From Extensimonas vulgaris (GTDB lineage Bacteria; Pseudomonadota; Gammaproteobacteria; Burkholderiales; Burkholderiaceae_C), in the NCBI RefSeq assembly GCF_003337425.1, contig NZ_QPJU01000010.1, positions 1 through 64,000 on the forward strand: a DNA stretch of 64,000 nucleotides. The letters are read 5' to 3'. The translations under genes were made by a program, and so were the position numbers. Numbering within the stretch: the first letter of the stretch is position 1; every line of letters starts with the position of its first letter. The notes under the pieces are model-generated. The model was not told where the DNA came from. It made no database searches and saw only the letters and a list, made by a program, of their open reading frames with translations. Positions 21,484 through 32,046 of this stretch are shown piece by piece.

Positions 21484-21550
21484 TTTATAGTATTTTTGGC
21501 CTTTGGTGCTGGTATATCAAGCGTCAGCAGCTACCATTATGATAGTTTTT
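21484..21550. repeat. Dispersed short repeat, Comamonadaceae type
   Basis: The AT-rich stretch with the core TATATCAAGCGTCAGCAGCTA resembles the copies near 26790, 48396 and 59410. It occupies the space between the GST promoter and the 3' end of the FAD oxidase. Family name and mobility are not established from the sequence. Confidence 0.5.
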
Positions 21551-21562
21551 CGGGCCTTGGCA

Positions 21563-22990
21563 TCACAAGCTGAAGATCTTGCCCGGGTTCATGATGTTCT
21601 TCGGGTCGAGCGCGCGCTTGATGCTGCGCATGACCTCGACCGCGCTGGTGCCGGTTTCTTCGAGCAAAAAGCCCATTTTGTGCAAGCCCACCCCGTGTTC
21701 GCCCGAGCAGGTGCCACCCATGCGCAGGGTGCGCGCCACGAGCTTGTGGTTCAGATCTTCGGCGAGCACGCGCTCCTGCGGCACGTTGGGGTCGATCAGA
21801 AAGCCGACGTGGAAGTTGCCGTCGCCCACGTGGCCGACCAAAAAGTAGGGGATGCCACTGGCTTCGACCTCGGCGATGGTTTCGAGGATGCAGTCCGCAA
21901 GCCGGCTGATGGGCACGCAGGTGTCGGTGCTGATCGGGCGCGCGCCGGGGCGCGACTGCAGGCCGGCGAACAAGGCGTTGTGCCGCGCCGACCACAGGCG
22001 TGTGCGCTCCTCGGGCGTGACCGCCCATTCGAAGTCCTGACCGCCGAATTCGCGCGCGATGCCTTGCACGGTCTGCGCCTGCTCTTCGACGCTCGCGGGC
22101 GTGCCGTGGAATTCCATGAGCAGCAAGGGCTCTTCGCGCAACGTGAGCTTGCTGTAGCGATTCAAGCAGGCGACCGTGCCCGCGTCGATCAACTCCACGC
22201 GCGCGATCGGCACGCCCAGCTGGATGGTCTGGATCACCGTGCGCACGGCGGCTTCCACGCTGGGGAACGAGCAGATCGCGGCCGAAATCGCCTCGGGCAA
22301 GGGGTACAGGCGCAGCGTGACTTCGGTGATCACGCCCAGCGTGCCTTCGCTGCCCACGTACAGGCGCGTGAGGTCGTAGCCGGCGCTGCTTTTTTTGGCG
22401 CGCGTGCCGGTGCGTATGACTTCGCCACTTGGCGTGACGACCTGCAGCGCAAGCACGTTTTCGCGCATGGTGCCGTAGCGCACGGCATTCGTGCCGCTGG
22501 CACGCGTGGAGCACATGCCGCCTATGCTCGCATCGGCGCCCGGGTCTATGGGAAAGAACAGGCCTGTGTGCTTGACGGCTTCGTTGAGCGTCTTGCGCGA
22601 GATACCCGGCTGCACCGTCACGGTGAGGTCGTCGGCATCGATCGAAAGCACCTGGTTCATGCGGCTCACGTCCAGGCTGATGCCGCCTTGCACGGCCAGC
22701 AGGTGTCCTTCGAGCGAGGAGCCGGCGCCGTAAGGGATCACGGGCACCTCGTACTCGCTCGCGAGGCGCACGGTGTCGGCCACGTCCTGCGTGCTTTGCG
22801 CAAAGACCACGGCGGTGGGCGGTGGGACGTCGAAGGGAGATTCATCACGCCCGTGCTGCTCGCGCACGGCGAGCGCGGTGGAGAGCTGCTCGGGGCCGAA
22901 GCGTGCGGCGAGCGCTTCGAGAAAGGCCTCAGGCACGGGGCGCTGGCGTACGTCGGGCAAGAGGTGGGCGATGGAGTTCGGGGCGTTCAT
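21563..22990 (-). CDS. FAD-binding oxidase, D-lactate/glycolate dehydrogenase type
   Basis: 475 residues from MNAPNSIAHLLPDV. An FAD_binding_4 (PCMH) domain carries VIPYGAGSSLEGH and DPGADASIGGMCSTRASGTNAVRYG, followed by an FAD-linked oxidase C-terminal domain with GHVGDGNFHVGFL and GGTCSGEHGVGLHKMGFL. The family contains D-lactate dehydrogenase (cytochrome) and the GlcD subunit of glycolate oxidase. No glcE/glcF neighbours are present, which favours a single-subunit D-lactate-type enzyme. Confidence 0.88.
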   Translation of the reverse strand: MNAPNSIAHLLPDVRQRPVPEAFLEALAARFGPEQLSTALAVREQHGRDESPFDVPPPTAVVFAQSTQDVADTVRLASEYEVPVIPYGAGSSLEGHLLAVQGGISLDVSRMNQVLSIDADDLTVTVQPGISRKTLNEAVKHTGLFFPIDPGADASIGGMCSTRASGTNAVRYGTMRENVLALQVVTPSGEVIRTGTRAKKSSAGYDLTRLYVGSEGTLGVITEVTLRLYPLPEAISAAICSFPSVEAAVRTVIQTIQLGVPIARVELIDAGTVACLNRYSKLTLREEPLLLMEFHGTPASVEEQAQTVQGIAREFGGQDFEWAVTPEERTRLWSARHNALFAGLQSRPGARPISTDTCVPISRLADCILETIAEVEASGIPYFLVGHVGDGNFHVGFLIDPNVPQERVLAEDLNHKLVARTLRMGGTCSGEHGVGLHKMGFLLEETGTSAVEVMRSIKRALDPKNIMNPGKIFSL

Positions 22991-23085
22991 GGCGTGTCTC
23001 CTCGAGGTGGGATTGGGTGCAAACGTGCAGATTACACCAATGCCGCAGTGTGCGTGGGGCAGGCTTTGGGGGCGCACGCACCCGC

Positions 23086-23099
23086 GTTTCACGTGAAAC
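23086..23099. promoter_or_regulatory. parS centromere site, perfect
   Basis: GTTTCACGTGAAAC is the exact palindromic core of the chromosomal ParB-binding parS site. It lies in the 262-bp gap upstream of mnmG, about 4 kb from parAB. Confidence 0.92.
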
Positions 23100-23252
23100 C
23101 AAGGCCCCTCCCCATGCTGCGCACGCCACGCAAAGGTGGGAAAATCGCGGCCCGGTTGCGCAAGCGGCACCTGAAGCCATTGACTGCCGCCGTACCGTCT
23201 TTCCCACATTGCGGGCCGTTCTTCTTTCTGCTTTGGCCCCGGAGTTGTTTGC

Positions 23253-25253
23253 ATGTTGTACCCCCAGGAATTTGATGTGATCGTCGTCGGCGGCGGCCAC
23301 GCGGGCACAGAGGCCGCGTTGGCTGCGGCGCGCATGGGCTGCCAGACGCTGCTGCTCACCCACAACATCGAGACGCTCGGGCAGATGAGCTGCAACCCCA
23401 GCATTGGCGGCATAGGCAAAGGCCACCTCGTGAAAGAGATCGATGCGCTCGGCGGCGCGATGGCCCTGGCCACCGACGAGGCGGGCATACAGTTTCGCAT
23501 CCTCAATGCGAGCAAGGGCCCGGCCGTGCGTGCCACGCGCGCGCAGGCTGACCGCGTGCTCTACAAGGCCGCGATACGCCACCGGCTCGAAAACCAGCCG
23601 AATCTGTGGCTGTTCCAGCAGGCCGTGGATGACCTGATGCTCGAGGGCGATCGCGTGGTCGGCGCAGTGACGCAGGTGGGCATACGCTTTCGCGGCCGCA
23701 CGGTGGTGCTCACGGCGGGCACGTTTCTCGACGGGCGTATCCACGTGGGGCTGGACAACTACCCCGCGGGCCGTGCGGGCGACCCGCCCGCCGTGCGGCT
23801 GTCGGCGCGCCTCAAGGAGCTGCAGCTGCCGCAAGGGCGCCTCAAAACCGGCACGCCGCCGCGCATCGACGGGCGCACCATAGACTTTTCGCAGTGCGAG
23901 GAGCAGCCCGGCGACGGCATGCCGGGTGGCGCCAACGAGGGCAAGCCGGTGCCCGTGTTCAGCTTCATGGGCCGGCCCGAGATGCACCCGCGCCAGCTGC
24001 CCTGCTGGATCACGCGCACCACGGCGCGCACGCACGAGATCATCCGCAGCGGCTTCGACCGCAGCCCCATGTTCACGGGCAAGATCGAGGGTGTGGGCCC
24101 GCGCTACTGCCCGAGTGTGGAAGACAAGATCAACCGCTTTGCCGACAAGGAAAGCCACCAGATCTTCCTCGAGCCAGAGGGGCTGAGCACGCACGAGTTT
24201 TACCCCAACGGCATCAGCACCAGCCTGCCGTTCGATATCCAGCTCGCGATGGTGCGCAGCATGCCGGGGCTGGAAAACGCGCACATCTTGCGCCCCGGCT
24301 ACGCGATCGAGTACGACTACTTCGACCCGCGCGCGCTGCAAAGCAACTTCGAGACGCGCCAGATCCGCGGCCTGTTTTTCGCGGGGCAGATCAACGGCAC
24401 CACGGGCTACGAAGAAGCGGCCGCGCAAGGGCTTTTCGCGGGCATCAACGCGGCCTTGCAGGTCAAGGGCGAGGCGCCTTGGCTGCCAGGGCGCGACGAG
24501 GCTTACCTGGGCGTGCTCGTCGATGACCTCATCACCAAGGGCGTGACCGAGCCCTACCGCATGTTCACGAGCCGCGCGGAGTTCCGCCTGCAGCTGCGCG
24601 AAGACAACGCCGACATGCGCCTGACCGAGGTGGGGCGGCGCATGGGTTTGGTCGATGATGCGCGCTGGGATGCGTTTTGCCGCAAGCGTGATGCCGTTGC
24701 CCGTGAAACCGAGCGCCTGAAGTCCACCTGGGTGAGTCCGCGCGTGCTGGCGGCCGAAGAATCCGAGCGCGTGCTTGGCAAGGCGATAGAGCGCGAATAC
24801 AACTTGTTCGAGCTGCTGCGCCGCCCGGGCGTGGGCTACGAGGCCCTGATGTCGCTGGATGGCGGCAAGTACGCGAGCAGCGAGGTTTCACGTGAAACGC
24901 TCGGCGAATTGAGCGCACCTGTGATTGAGCAGGTCGAAATCGCCGCCAAGTACGCAGGCTACATAGACCGGCAAAAAACCGAGGTCGAACGCGCCGCGTA
25001 CTTCGAGAAGCTGCGCCTGCCCGCCGACATCGACTACATGCAGGTCACCGCGCTGAGCTTCGAGGCGCGCCAGGCGCTGATGCGCCATCGGCCCGAGACT
25101 CTGGGCATGGCATCGCGCATCACGGGCATCACGCCCGCGGCGATTTCGCTGCTGCTCGTGCACCTCAAAAAAGGCGGCTTCAAAGGCTTTGGCGCCGAGC
25201 CGCGCGCGGCCGAGGAAGGTGTGGCGACCGTACCGAGCGGGCAGGCCGCATGA
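23253..25253 (+). CDS. mnmG: tRNA uridine-5-carboxymethylaminomethyl modification enzyme MnmG
   Basis: FAD-dependent partner of MnmE in wobble-uridine modification. 666 residues from [21 protein letters not shown]-binding GGGHAG at 14-19, the conserved [23 protein letters not shown] and a C-terminal helical domain ending near [16 protein letters not shown]. Slightly long because of a short C-terminal tail. It overlaps rsmG by 4 bp. A parS site is embedded in its codons for VSRET. Confidence 0.97.
   Translation: MLYPQEFDVIVVGGGHAGTEAALAAARMGCQTLLLTHNIETLGQMSCNPSIGGIGKGHLVKEIDALGGAMALATDEAGIQFRILNASKGPAVRATRAQADRVLYKAAIRHRLENQPNLWLFQQAVDDLMLEGDRVVGAVTQVGIRFRGRTVVLTAGTFLDGRIHVGLDNYPAGRAGDPPAVRLSARLKELQLPQGRLKTGTPPRIDGRTIDFSQCEEQPGDGMPGGANEGKPVPVFSFMGRPEMHPRQLPCWITRTTARTHEIIRSGFDRSPMFTGKIEGVGPRYCPSVEDKINRFADKESHQIFLEPEGLSTHEFYPNGISTSLPFDIQLAMVRSMPGLENAHILRPGYAIEYDYFDPRALQSNFETRQIRGLFFAGQINGTTGYEEAAAQGLFAGINAALQVKGEAPWLPGRDEAYLGVLVDDLITKGVTEPYRMFTSRAEFRLQLREDNADMRLTEVGRRMGLVDDARWDAFCRKRDAVARETERLKSTWVSPRVLAAEESERVLGKAIEREYNLFELLRRPGVGYEALMSLDGGKYASSEVSRETLGELSAPVIEQVEIAAKYAGYIDRQKTEVERAAYFEKLRLPADIDYMQVTALSFEARQALMRHRPETLGMASRITGITPAAISLLLVHLKKGGFKGFGAEPRAAEEGVATVPSGQAA
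24885..24898. promoter_or_regulatory. parS centromere site inside mnmG
   Basis: A second perfect GTTTCACGTGAAAC, used in frame near residue 545 of MnmG. Its retention inside codons supports selection for ParB binding. Confidence 0.9.
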
Positions 25254-25954
25254 GCGCCCCGGCACGCGCGCGCCTGCGCGAAGAGCTGCTGGCGGGCGCG
25301 GCAGCCTTGCAACTCGAACTCGATGCAGGGCAAGCCGATCAGCTGCTGGACTACCTTGAGCTGCTGCAAAAGTGGAACAAGGTCTATAACCTCACCGCGG
25401 TGCGCGACCCTGCAGAAATGCTCACGCACCACCTGCTCGACAGCTTGGCCGTGATCGCGCCGCTGCGCCGGCACACGCAAGGCCGCGCCCTGCGCCTGCT
25501 CGACGTGGGCTCGGGTGGCGGCCTGCCGGGCGTGGTCGTGGCGATCTGCTGCCCCGAAATCAACGTGACCTGCGTCGATACCGTGGCCAAAAAAGCCGCG
25601 TTCGTCCAGCAGGTGGCGGTGAGCTTGCGGCTTGCGAACCTGCATGGCTTGCACGCGCGCGTGGAAACCTTGCGCGCAGAGCAGGGCGGCGGCTACGACG
25701 TGGTGTGTGCACGCGCTTTTGCGCGCCTGGCAGACTTCGTGCAATGGTCGCGCGCGGCGCTGCGGCCGGACGGCGTGTGGCTGGCCATGAAGGGCAAGCA
25801 CCCGGCCGACGAAATCGCCGCGCTGCCGCCCTGGGCGGAGGTGTTTCACGTGGAACCGCTGCAGGTGCCGGGGCTGCATGCCGAGCGCTGCATCGTCTGG
25901 CTGCGCGAGCGTGCGCAGGCGGTGCAAGCCGGCGCCCCAGGCGTGGCTTGCTAG
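25250..25954 (+). CDS. rsmG: 16S rRNA m7G527 methyltransferase RsmG
   Basis: SAM-dependent methylation of 16S rRNA G527. 234 residues, with [21 protein letters not shown], the SAM-binding [17 protein letters not shown] (84-100) and the VCARAFARL segment. Overlaps mnmG by 4 bp. It carries a degenerate parS near its 3' end. Confidence 0.96.
   Translation: MSAPARARLREELLAGAAALQLELDAGQADQLLDYLELLQKWNKVYNLTAVRDPAEMLTHHLLDSLAVIAPLRRHTQGRALRLLDVGSGGGLPGVVVAICCPEINVTCVDTVAKKAAFVQQVAVSLRLANLHGLHARVETLRAEQGGGYDVVCARAFARLADFVQWSRAALRPDGVWLAMKGKHPADEIAALPPWAEVFHVEPLQVPGLHAERCIVWLRERAQAVQAGAPGVAC
25843..25856. promoter_or_regulatory. parS-like site inside rsmG
   Basis: GTTTCACGTGGAAC differs from perfect parS at one base. 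It is spaced about 1 kb from the mnmG copy. Weaker ParB binding is plausible. Confidence 0.6.
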
Positions 25955-26002
25955 ACTTCAGCCCCCGCACGCATTTCTTCTCAGCAGCCGCAGATCGACC
26001 CC

Positions 26003-26773
26003 ATGGCCAACATTTTTTGCATCGCGAACCAGAAGGGCGGGGTGGGCAAGACCACCACCACCGTGAACCTGGCCGCCGGCCTGACTCAGATCGGCCAGCG
26101 CGTGCTCCTGGTCGATCTGGACCCGCAGGGCAACGCCACCATGGGTTCGGGCGTGGACAAGCGCGGCCTCACGCTGTCGGTCTATGACGTGCTGCTCGAA
26201 TCCGCAGGCGTGCGCGAAGCGGCGCAGCGCGCCCCTGCGGGCGGCTACGACGTGCTCGGCGCGAACCGCGAGCTTGCCGGCGCCGAGGTCGAGCTCGTCG
26301 CGCTCGCGCAGCGTGAACGCCGCCTCAAGGCCGCGCTTGCGCAGGTGGCGCCAGACTACGACTTCGTGCTCATAGACTGCCCACCGTCACTGGGCCTGCT
26401 CACGCTCAACGGCCTGTGCGCGGCGCACGGCGTGATCGTGCCCATGCAGTGCGAATACTTCGCGCTCGAAGGGCTCAGCGACCTGGTCAACACCATCAAA
26501 CAGGTGCACGCCAAACTCAACCCCGACTTGCAGATCATCGGCCTGCTGCGCGTGATGTTCGACCCGCGCATCACCTTGCAGCAGCAGGTCAGCGAGCAGC
26601 TCAAGGGGCATTTCGGCGACAAGGTGTTCGACACCGTGATCCCGCGCAACGTGCGCCTGGCCGAGGCGCCGAGCTACGGCCAGCCCGGCGTGGTGTTCGA
26701 CCCCGCGGCCAAGGGTAGCCAGGCGTTCGTAGAATTTGCGCGCGAAATGGTCACGCGCGTGCAGCGCCTGTGA
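26003..26773 (+). CDS. parA: Chromosome partitioning ATPase ParA
   Basis: Walker-type ATPase that moves ParB-parS complexes. 256 residues from MANIFCIANQKGGVGKTTTTVNLAAG, with the deviant Walker A KGGVGKT, Walker A' VLLVDLDPQGNATMGSG and Walker B FVLIDCPPSLGLLTLN. Length is that of chromosomal Soj/ParA without an N-terminal HTH. It follows rsmG by 48 bp and precedes parB with one gene between. Confidence 0.96.
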   Translation: MANIFCIANQKGGVGKTTTTVNLAAGLTQIGQRVLLVDLDPQGNATMGSGVDKRGLTLSVYDVLLESAGVREAAQRAPAGGYDVLGANRELAGAEVELVALAQRERRLKAALAQVAPDYDFVLIDCPPSLGLLTLNGLCAAHGVIVPMQCEYFALEGLSDLVNTIKQVHAKLNPDLQIIGLLRVMFDPRITLQQQVSEQLKGHFGDKVFDTVIPRNVRLAEAPSYGQPGVVFDPAAKGSQAFVEFAREMVTRVQRL

Positions 26774-26789
26774 CCCTGCGGGCTTACCA

Positions 26790-26843
26790 AAATAAGAACG
26801 AAATTGGCCTCCAGCCCTTATCCATCAAGCGCAAGCAGCTACT
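26790..26843. repeat. Dispersed short repeat, Comamonadaceae type
   Basis: The gap between parA and the hydrolase contains GCCCTTATCCATCAAGCGCA followed by AGCAGCTACTG, the clearest copy of the family. It lies directly before the hydrolase ATG. Confidence 0.6.
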
Positions 26844-26847
26844 GAAG

Positions 26848-27390
26848 ATGAAGCAATCTCCGCACGTCCTGCTGCTGCCGGGCTGGCAAGGCTCGGGGGC
26901 CGATCATTGGCAAAGCCACTGGGAGCGGCGCTATGGCTTCGTGCGCGTGCAGCAGCATGACTGGCAGCGCCCCTTGCGCGGCGACTGGACGGCGCGGCTC
27001 GAAGAATGCGTGCTCGATGCGTCTGCGCCGGTGGTGCTCGTGGCGCACAGTCTGGGCTGCATCCTCACGACCTGGTGGGCCGCGCATTCGCGCCACACGG
27101 CGCGCGTGCAGGCGGCGCTGCTCGTTGCGCCGCCCGACATGGAGCAGCCCGAGTTGGCCGCGCAGCTGCCGGGTTGGGTGCCGATGGCGCGCAATCCCTT
27201 GCCCTTTACCACCTGGCTCGTGGCCAGCCGCGACGACCCGTATTGCAGCTTTGCGCGCGCGCAGGCGCTCGCGGCCGACTGGGGCGCGCGCCTGATCGAC
27301 CACGGCGCCTGCGGCCACATCAACGCTGAATCCGGGCTGGGAGCCTGGCCCGCGGGCAAGGCCTTGCTCGATTCTTTACTGGCAGTCTGA
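26848..27390 (+). CDS. RBBP9/YdeN-family serine hydrolase
   Basis: 180 residues from MKQSPHVLLLPGWQGSGADHWQ, a compact alpha/beta hydrolase. The nucleophile elbow is VAHSLGC, the acid is likely in SRDDPYCSFARA and the His in GHINAESGLGAWPAG, all matching the RBBP9/YdeN family. Substrate is unknown. The open frame reaches back to 26770 through the repeat, but the conserved domain starts here. It is inserted between parA and parB and ends 15 bp before parB. Confidence 0.85.
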   Translation: MKQSPHVLLLPGWQGSGADHWQSHWERRYGFVRVQQHDWQRPLRGDWTARLEECVLDASAPVVLVAHSLGCILTTWWAAHSRHTARVQAALLVAPPDMEQPELAAQLPGWVPMARNPLPFTTWLVASRDDPYCSFARAQALAADWGARLIDHGACGHINAESGLGAWPAGKALLDSLLAV

Positions 27391-27405
27391 AGAACTATTT
27401 CCACC

Positions 27406-28422
27406 ATGGTCACGAAAAAACCCAAAGGACTGGGCCGCGGCCTCGAGGCGCTGCTCGGCCCCGCGCTCGGGGAAGCGCCCCAAGAAGCCGCCGGCCAGCC
27501 CGCGAGCCTGCCGCTGGCCGCGCTGCTGCCCGGCGCCTACCAGCCGCGCACGCGCATGGACGAAGGCGCGCTCTACGAGCTGGCCGAGAGCATCCGCGCG
27601 CAGGGCGTGATGCAGCCGGTGCTCGTGCGCCCGCTGGCCGATGCACGCGCGCAAGAGCGCCTTGCCGCGCAGCGCAGCGCCGCCGGCGCGATGGCGGCTA
27701 CCAATGTTGGTATGGCTGACGGCGCAGGGCAGGGCGCCGCCGCGCCGCAGGCCGAGGTGACGGGCTCTTACAGCGGCCCCTGGTACGAAATCATCGCGGG
27801 CGAGCGGCGCGTGCGCGCGGCGCGCATCGCGGGGCTGGACGCCGTGCCCGTGCTCGTGCGCGACGTGCCCGACGAGGCCGCGGCGGTGATGGCGCTGATC
27901 GAAAACATCCAGCGCGAAGACCTGAACCCGCTCGAAGAGGCGCAGGGCCTCGCGCGCCTGGTGAGCGAATTCGGCCTCACGCACGAGCAGGCCGCGCAGG
28001 CCGTGGGGCGCTCGCGCAGCGCCGCGAGCAACCTGCTGCGCCTGCTCAACCTCGCCGAGCCCGTGCAAACCCTGCTCATGGCGGGCGACATCGACATGGG
28101 CCACGCGCGCGCGCTGCTCGCGCTCGACCGCGCCACGCAAATCACCGCGGGCCACCAGATCGCCGCGAAAAAACTCTCGGTGCGCGAAGCCGAGGCGCTC
28201 GTGAAAAAGCTGGCCACGGCCGCCGACGCCACCCCGGCCGCGACGCGCGCGCCGCAAAAATCGGGCGACTGGTTGCACGTGGAACAAGAGCTGTCCGACC
28301 TGCTCATGGCCACGGTGACGATACGCCTCAAAAAGCGTTCCGCGGGCGAACTCGCGATCTCCTTCGGCTCGCTCGACGCGCTCGACGGCTTGCTAGAGCG
28401 CCTGCGCGGCGGGCAGGGCTGA
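27406..28422 (+). CDS. parB: Chromosome partitioning protein ParB
   Basis: CTP-dependent DNA clamp that loads at parS. 338 residues: N-terminal KPKGLGRGLEALLG (ParA-interacting), the ParB/Srx domain with YEIIAGERRVRAARIAGL and ALIENIQREDLNPLEEA, an HTH in THEQAAQAVGRSRSAASNLLRLL, and a C-terminal dimer domain. About 47 extra residues, rich in Ala/Gly/Gln, lie between VLVRPLA and YEIIAGERR (about residues 78-124), where other ParBs have only a few. Part of this stretch (ATNVGMADG) resembles the dispersed repeat. Confidence 0.95.
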   Translation: MVTKKPKGLGRGLEALLGPALGEAPQEAAGQPASLPLAALLPGAYQPRTRMDEGALYELAESIRAQGVMQPVLVRPLADARAQERLAAQRSAAGAMAATNVGMADGAGQGAAAPQAEVTGSYSGPWYEIIAGERRVRAARIAGLDAVPVLVRDVPDEAAAVMALIENIQREDLNPLEEAQGLARLVSEFGLTHEQAAQAVGRSRSAASNLLRLLNLAEPVQTLLMAGDIDMGHARALLALDRATQITAGHQIAAKKLSVREAEALVKKLATAADATPAATRAPQKSGDWLHVEQELSDLLMATVTIRLKKRSAGELAISFGSLDALDGLLERLRGGQG

Positions 28423-28522
28423 GAGGCGGAGCAACGCGAGCCCCAGGCGTTCCGCCCCGCGCCTCAACCTTCCGCTGCTAGCTGCCGCCGCGCATCCGCG
28501 TTTCGCCACCGCAACCCCCACC

Positions 28523-29488
28523 ATGCTGTCGCGCCTGCTCCCCTGGCCCCTGCCGGCACTCCTCAGCTGGCTTGGCGCATGGATTCTGTTCACGCAGCTG
28601 CAGCGCTGGATGGCGCCCACGCCCGCGCTGCTTGCAGCGTGTGCGTTCGGCGTGCTGGCCAGCGTGCTCGGCAACAACTGGTGGCGGCGCGCGCTCATCG
28701 CTGTGGGCTTTCCGCTCGCGCTCGCACTCAGTGGAGCATTGGCATTCGCCCCCTGGGCCTGGCTGCTGCCGTTGGGTGCGTTGCTGCTCGTCTATCCGCT
28801 GCACGCCTGGCGCGACGCACCCCTGTTTCCCACGTCGGAAGGGGCGCTGCTGCACCTGCCCGCGCACGCGCCGCTCGAACCCGGTGCTGCGGTGCTCGAC
28901 GCCGGCTGCGGCCTGGGCCACGGCCTGTGGGCGCTCGCGCAAGCCTACCCTTTGGCGCGCATTCATGGTATCGAGCGCAGCCGATTGCTGCACGCGCTGT
29001 GCGCGCGCCGCTGCCCCTGGGCGAGCGTGCAGCGCGGCGACATGTGGCAAGCCCATTGGGGCGCGTACCAGCTCGTTTATCTGTTTCAGCGCCCCGAATC
29101 CATGGCCCGCGCCGCCGCCAAAGCGCAGGCCGAGATGGCACCCGGCAGCTGGCTCGTGAGCCTGGACTTCGCCATTCCCGCAGTTCAGCCCAGCGCGCGT
29201 TTGCGCACGGCAGGTGGGCGTATGCTGTGGATTTACCGCTTGCCGCTGCGTGCCGATGTGAGCGCGGAGTCCATGAAAAGCGTTTGTGAGAATGAGGTCA
29301 TCGTCCCCTCGAACGAGCGGTTGGATCCTCAGGAAGCTCTGCGGTCATTGCGGCCACTAAGCGCCAGCCGCATCTGCTTTTCCACTTCGACGAGGGCGAA
29401 GAACACCGCCCCGACCGCGACGATCAGCACGCCGTCCCAGAAGGGGATCGCGGTGGTGCCGAACACACCCTGCAACGGCGCCAGGTAG
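28523..29488 (+). CDS. Membrane-anchored class I methyltransferase with replaced C-terminus
   Basis: 321 residues as read. The first ~95 form several hydrophobic helices (LLPWPLPALLSWLGAWILF and later segments), followed by a SAM-dependent methyltransferase with VLDAGCGLGHGLWALA and LARIHGIERS. Native-looking sequence ends near GGRMLWIYRLPLRADV. The last ~65 residues are Ser/Thr/Arg-rich and antisense to the end of the P-type ATPase gene, so the original stop was probably lost when the ATPase segment arrived. Substrate unknown; the residual domain looks complete. Confidence 0.65.
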   Translation: MLSRLLPWPLPALLSWLGAWILFTQLQRWMAPTPALLAACAFGVLASVLGNNWWRRALIAVGFPLALALSGALAFAPWAWLLPLGALLLVYPLHAWRDAPLFPTSEGALLHLPAHAPLEPGAAVLDAGCGLGHGLWALAQAYPLARIHGIERSRLLHALCARRCPWASVQRGDMWQAHWGAYQLVYLFQRPESMARAAAKAQAEMAPGSWLVSLDFAIPAVQPSARLRTAGGRMLWIYRLPLRADVSAESMKSVCENEVIVPSNERLDPQEALRSLRPLSASRICFSTSTRAKNTAPTATISTPSQKGIAVVPNTPCNGAR

Positions 29489-32046
29489 GTGATGGCGAAC
29501 TGCGCCGCGGTCACCGCGAGCAGGCAGCCCCACATCACCGGCGTGGCGCGCACCGCCGCCCAGGTCAGCGAAGTGCTGTGCATGCGGCGGATGAAGAACA
29601 GGTAAAAGATTTCCAGCACCACCAGGGTGTTGAGGGCCATGGTCTGGGCCAGAGCCTCGGAATGGCCGCGGTCGGTGGCGTAGCTGTAGATGCCAAACAC
29701 CGCGGCCACGACCAGCGCCGTGGTCAGCACGATCTGCCAGACCAGCTGCCCGGTCAGCAGGGGCTCGTGGCGCGGTCGCGGCGGACGGCGCATGGTGCCG
29801 GGTTCGGTGGGTTCGAAGGCCAGCGCCAAGCCCAGGGTGACCGCCGTGATCAGGTTGACCCACAGAATCTGCAGCGGTGTGATCGGCAGCGCCAAGCCGG
29901 CGAGCAGCGCCAGCAGCAGCGTGCCCGCCTCGCCGCCGTTGGTGGGCAGCGTCCAGCTGATCACCTTTTTGATGTTGTCGTAGACGGTGCGGCCTTCGCG
30001 CACGGCGGCGGCGATGGAAGCGAAGTTGTCGTCGGCCAGCACCAGATCGGCGGCTTCCTTGGCCGCCTCGCTGCCCCTCTGCCCCATGGCAATGCCGGCG
30101 TCGGCGCGCTTGAGCGCCGGGGCGTCGTTGACGCCGTCGCCGGTCATGGCCACCGTCAGTCCGCGCGCCTGCAGCGCGGTGACCAGGCGCAGCTTGTGTT
30201 CCGGCGAGGTGCGGGCAAACACGTCGGTCTCGACGGCGGCGTCGGCGAGCGCGGCGTCGTCCAGGGTTTCGAGGTCGTTGCCGGTGAGCACCCGCTCGCT
30301 GTTGCGCAAGCCGATCTGGGCGGCGATGGCGCGCGCCGTGGCGGCGTGGTCGCCGGTGATCATCTTGACGCGGATGCCGGCGGCGTGGCACTCGGCCACC
30401 GCCTCGATGGCCTCCGGCCGCGGCGGGTCGATCAGCCCGACCAGGCCGATCAGCGTCAGCCGGCCGTCGAGGTCGGCGGTGTTGAGCACGGTGTGTTCCT
30501 GCGGCACGGCGCGCATCGCCAGCGCCAGCACCCGCTGGCCGGCGCCGGCCAGCTGCTCGACCTGCGCGTGCCAATGGCCGGGATCGAGCGGCACCGGCTC
30601 AGCGCCGGCACCGAGCTGGTCGGCGCACAGCGCCAGCACCGCCTCCGGAGCGCCCTTGACGTAGATGCGGGCATGGCCTTCATGGTCGTGCACCAGCACC
30701 GCCATGTAGCGGTGCGCGCTGTCGAAGGGAATGGCGTCGGTGCGGGTCCATTCGGCGCACGGCTGAGGGCCCTCGCCGGTCAGTTTGCCGGCCAGGGCCA
30801 GCAGCGCGGCCTCCATTGGGTCGCCCTCGGCGCGCCAGCCGTCACCGGCCTGATACAGCGCCGCGTCATTGCACAGCGCCGTGGCGCGGGCGGCCTCGAT
30901 CAGTACGGGATCTTCAATTGCCCGCACCGGGGCTTGTCCCAGCCACACCGTGCCTTCAGGCGCATAGCCGTCGCCCTCCACCGCATAGACCTCGCCGGCA
31001 GCGGCCAGCGCGGTGGCGACCATCTCGTTGCGGGTCAGGGTGCCGGTCTTGTCCGAACAGATCACCGACACCGAGCCGAGCGTCTCGATGGCCGGCAGCC
31101 GGCGCACGATGGCGTTGCGCCGCGCCATCGCCTGCACCCCCACGGCGAGCGTGATGGTGAGCACCGCCGGCAGACCCTCGGGGATGGCCGCCACCGACAG
31201 GCCGACCGCCACCATGAACAGCTCGCCGAACGGCAGGTGCCGGATGAAATAGCCGTACAGCAGCAGACTGGCCGCCACCAGCAGGATGAACGCGCTCAGC
31301 CAGCGGGCGAAGCTATCCATCTGCTGCACCAGCGGCGTGGTCAGCGTCTCGACGCGGGACAGCATGCCGCTGATGCGACCGATCTCGGTATTGGCGCCGG
31401 TGGCCACCACCACCGCGCGACCGGTGCCGGCCACGACCAGGGTGCCGCTGAACAGCATCGCGCTGCGGTCGCCGAGCGCGGCATCTTCCGGACAGGGCGC
31501 GACGCTCTTGTCCACCGGCACGGACTCGCCGGTGAGGATGGCCTCCTCCACCTTGAGGCCGCGTGCTTCGAGCAGGCGCAGGTCGGCGGGCACGCGGTCG
31601 CCGGCCTCCACCAGCACGATGTCGCCCGGCACCAGCTCAGCGGCGTCGAGGCTCTGGCGGTGGCCATCGCGCAGCACCGCCGCGCGCGGCGCCAGCATGT
31701 CGCGGATCGCCGCCATGGCTTGCTCGGCGCGGCCTTCCTGGATGAAGCCGATGACGGCGTTGATCACCACCACGGCCAGGATCACCCCGGTATCCACCCA
31801 GTGCGCGAGCAGCGCCGTGACCACCGCCGCGCCCAGCAGCACATAGATCAGCACATTGTGGAAATGCGCCAGGAAGCGCAACAGCGGATGGCGCTGCGGC
31901 GGCTCCGGCAGCCGATTGGGGCCGTACTGCTGGCGCCGCCGTGCCGCTTCGGCGGCGTCGAGACCCGCCGCGGTCGTCTGCAGCCGCTCGAGCACCTGCT
32001 CGGCGGTCAGGGCGTGGAAGGGCGTCTCATTGCGAACGCTACTCAT
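29329..32046 (-). CDS. P2-type cation-transporting ATPase
   Basis: 905 residues. Actuator TGES at 172-175, M4 PEGLP at 289-293 (typical of P2 Ca/Na/H pumps), phosphorylation motif DKTGTLT with D332, nucleotide domain KGAPEAVL, hinge [21 protein letters not shown], and C-terminal transmembrane helices with [16 protein letters not shown]. Ion is not certain: Ca2+, Mg2+ or Na+ are possible. The base composition favours GGC/GGT-type codons over the GCGCGC style of its neighbours, and its 3' end overlaps the methyltransferase by 160 bp. Both suggest recent acquisition. Confidence 0.9.
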   Translation of the reverse strand: MSSVRNETPFHALTAEQVLERLQTTAAGLDAAEAARRRQQYGPNRLPEPPQRHPLLRFLAHFHNVLIYVLLGAAVVTALLAHWVDTGVILAVVVINAVIGFIQEGRAEQAMAAIRDMLAPRAAVLRDGHRQSLDAAELVPGDIVLVEAGDRVPADLRLLEARGLKVEEAILTGESVPVDKSVAPCPEDAALGDRSAMLFSGTLVVAGTGRAVVVATGANTEIGRISGMLSRVETLTTPLVQQMDSFARWLSAFILLVAASLLLYGYFIRHLPFGELFMVAVGLSVAAIPEGLPAVLTITLAVGVQAMARRNAIVRRLPAIETLGSVSVICSDKTGTLTRNEMVATALAAAGEVYAVEGDGYAPEGTVWLGQAPVRAIEDPVLIEAARATALCNDAALYQAGDGWRAEGDPMEAALLALAGKLTGEGPQPCAEWTRTDAIPFDSAHRYMAVLVHDHEGHARIYVKGAPEAVLALCADQLGAGAEPVPLDPGHWHAQVEQLAGAGQRVLALAMRAVPQEHTVLNTADLDGRLTLIGLVGLIDPPRPEAIEAVAECHAAGIRVKMITGDHAATARAIAAQIGLRNSERVLTGNDLETLDDAALADAAVETDVFARTSPEHKLRLVTALQARGLTVAMTGDGVNDAPALKRADAGIAMGQRGSEAAKEAADLVLADDNFASIAAAVREGRTVYDNIKKVISWTLPTNGGEAGTLLLALLAGLALPITPLQILWVNLITAVTLGLALAFEPTEPGTMRRPPRPRHEPLLTGQLVWQIVLTTALVVAAVFGIYSYATDRGHSEALAQTMALNTLVVLEIFYLFFIRRMHSTSLTWAAVRATPVMWGCLLAVTAAQFAITYLAPLQGVFGTTAIPFWDGVLIVAVGAVFFALVEVEKQMRLALSGRNDRRAS

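Noticed and set aside
28523-29488. C-terminal tail of the methyltransferase as a real domain
   Set aside because: The last ~65 codons are antisense to the ATPase 3' end and have low-complexity Ser/Thr content.
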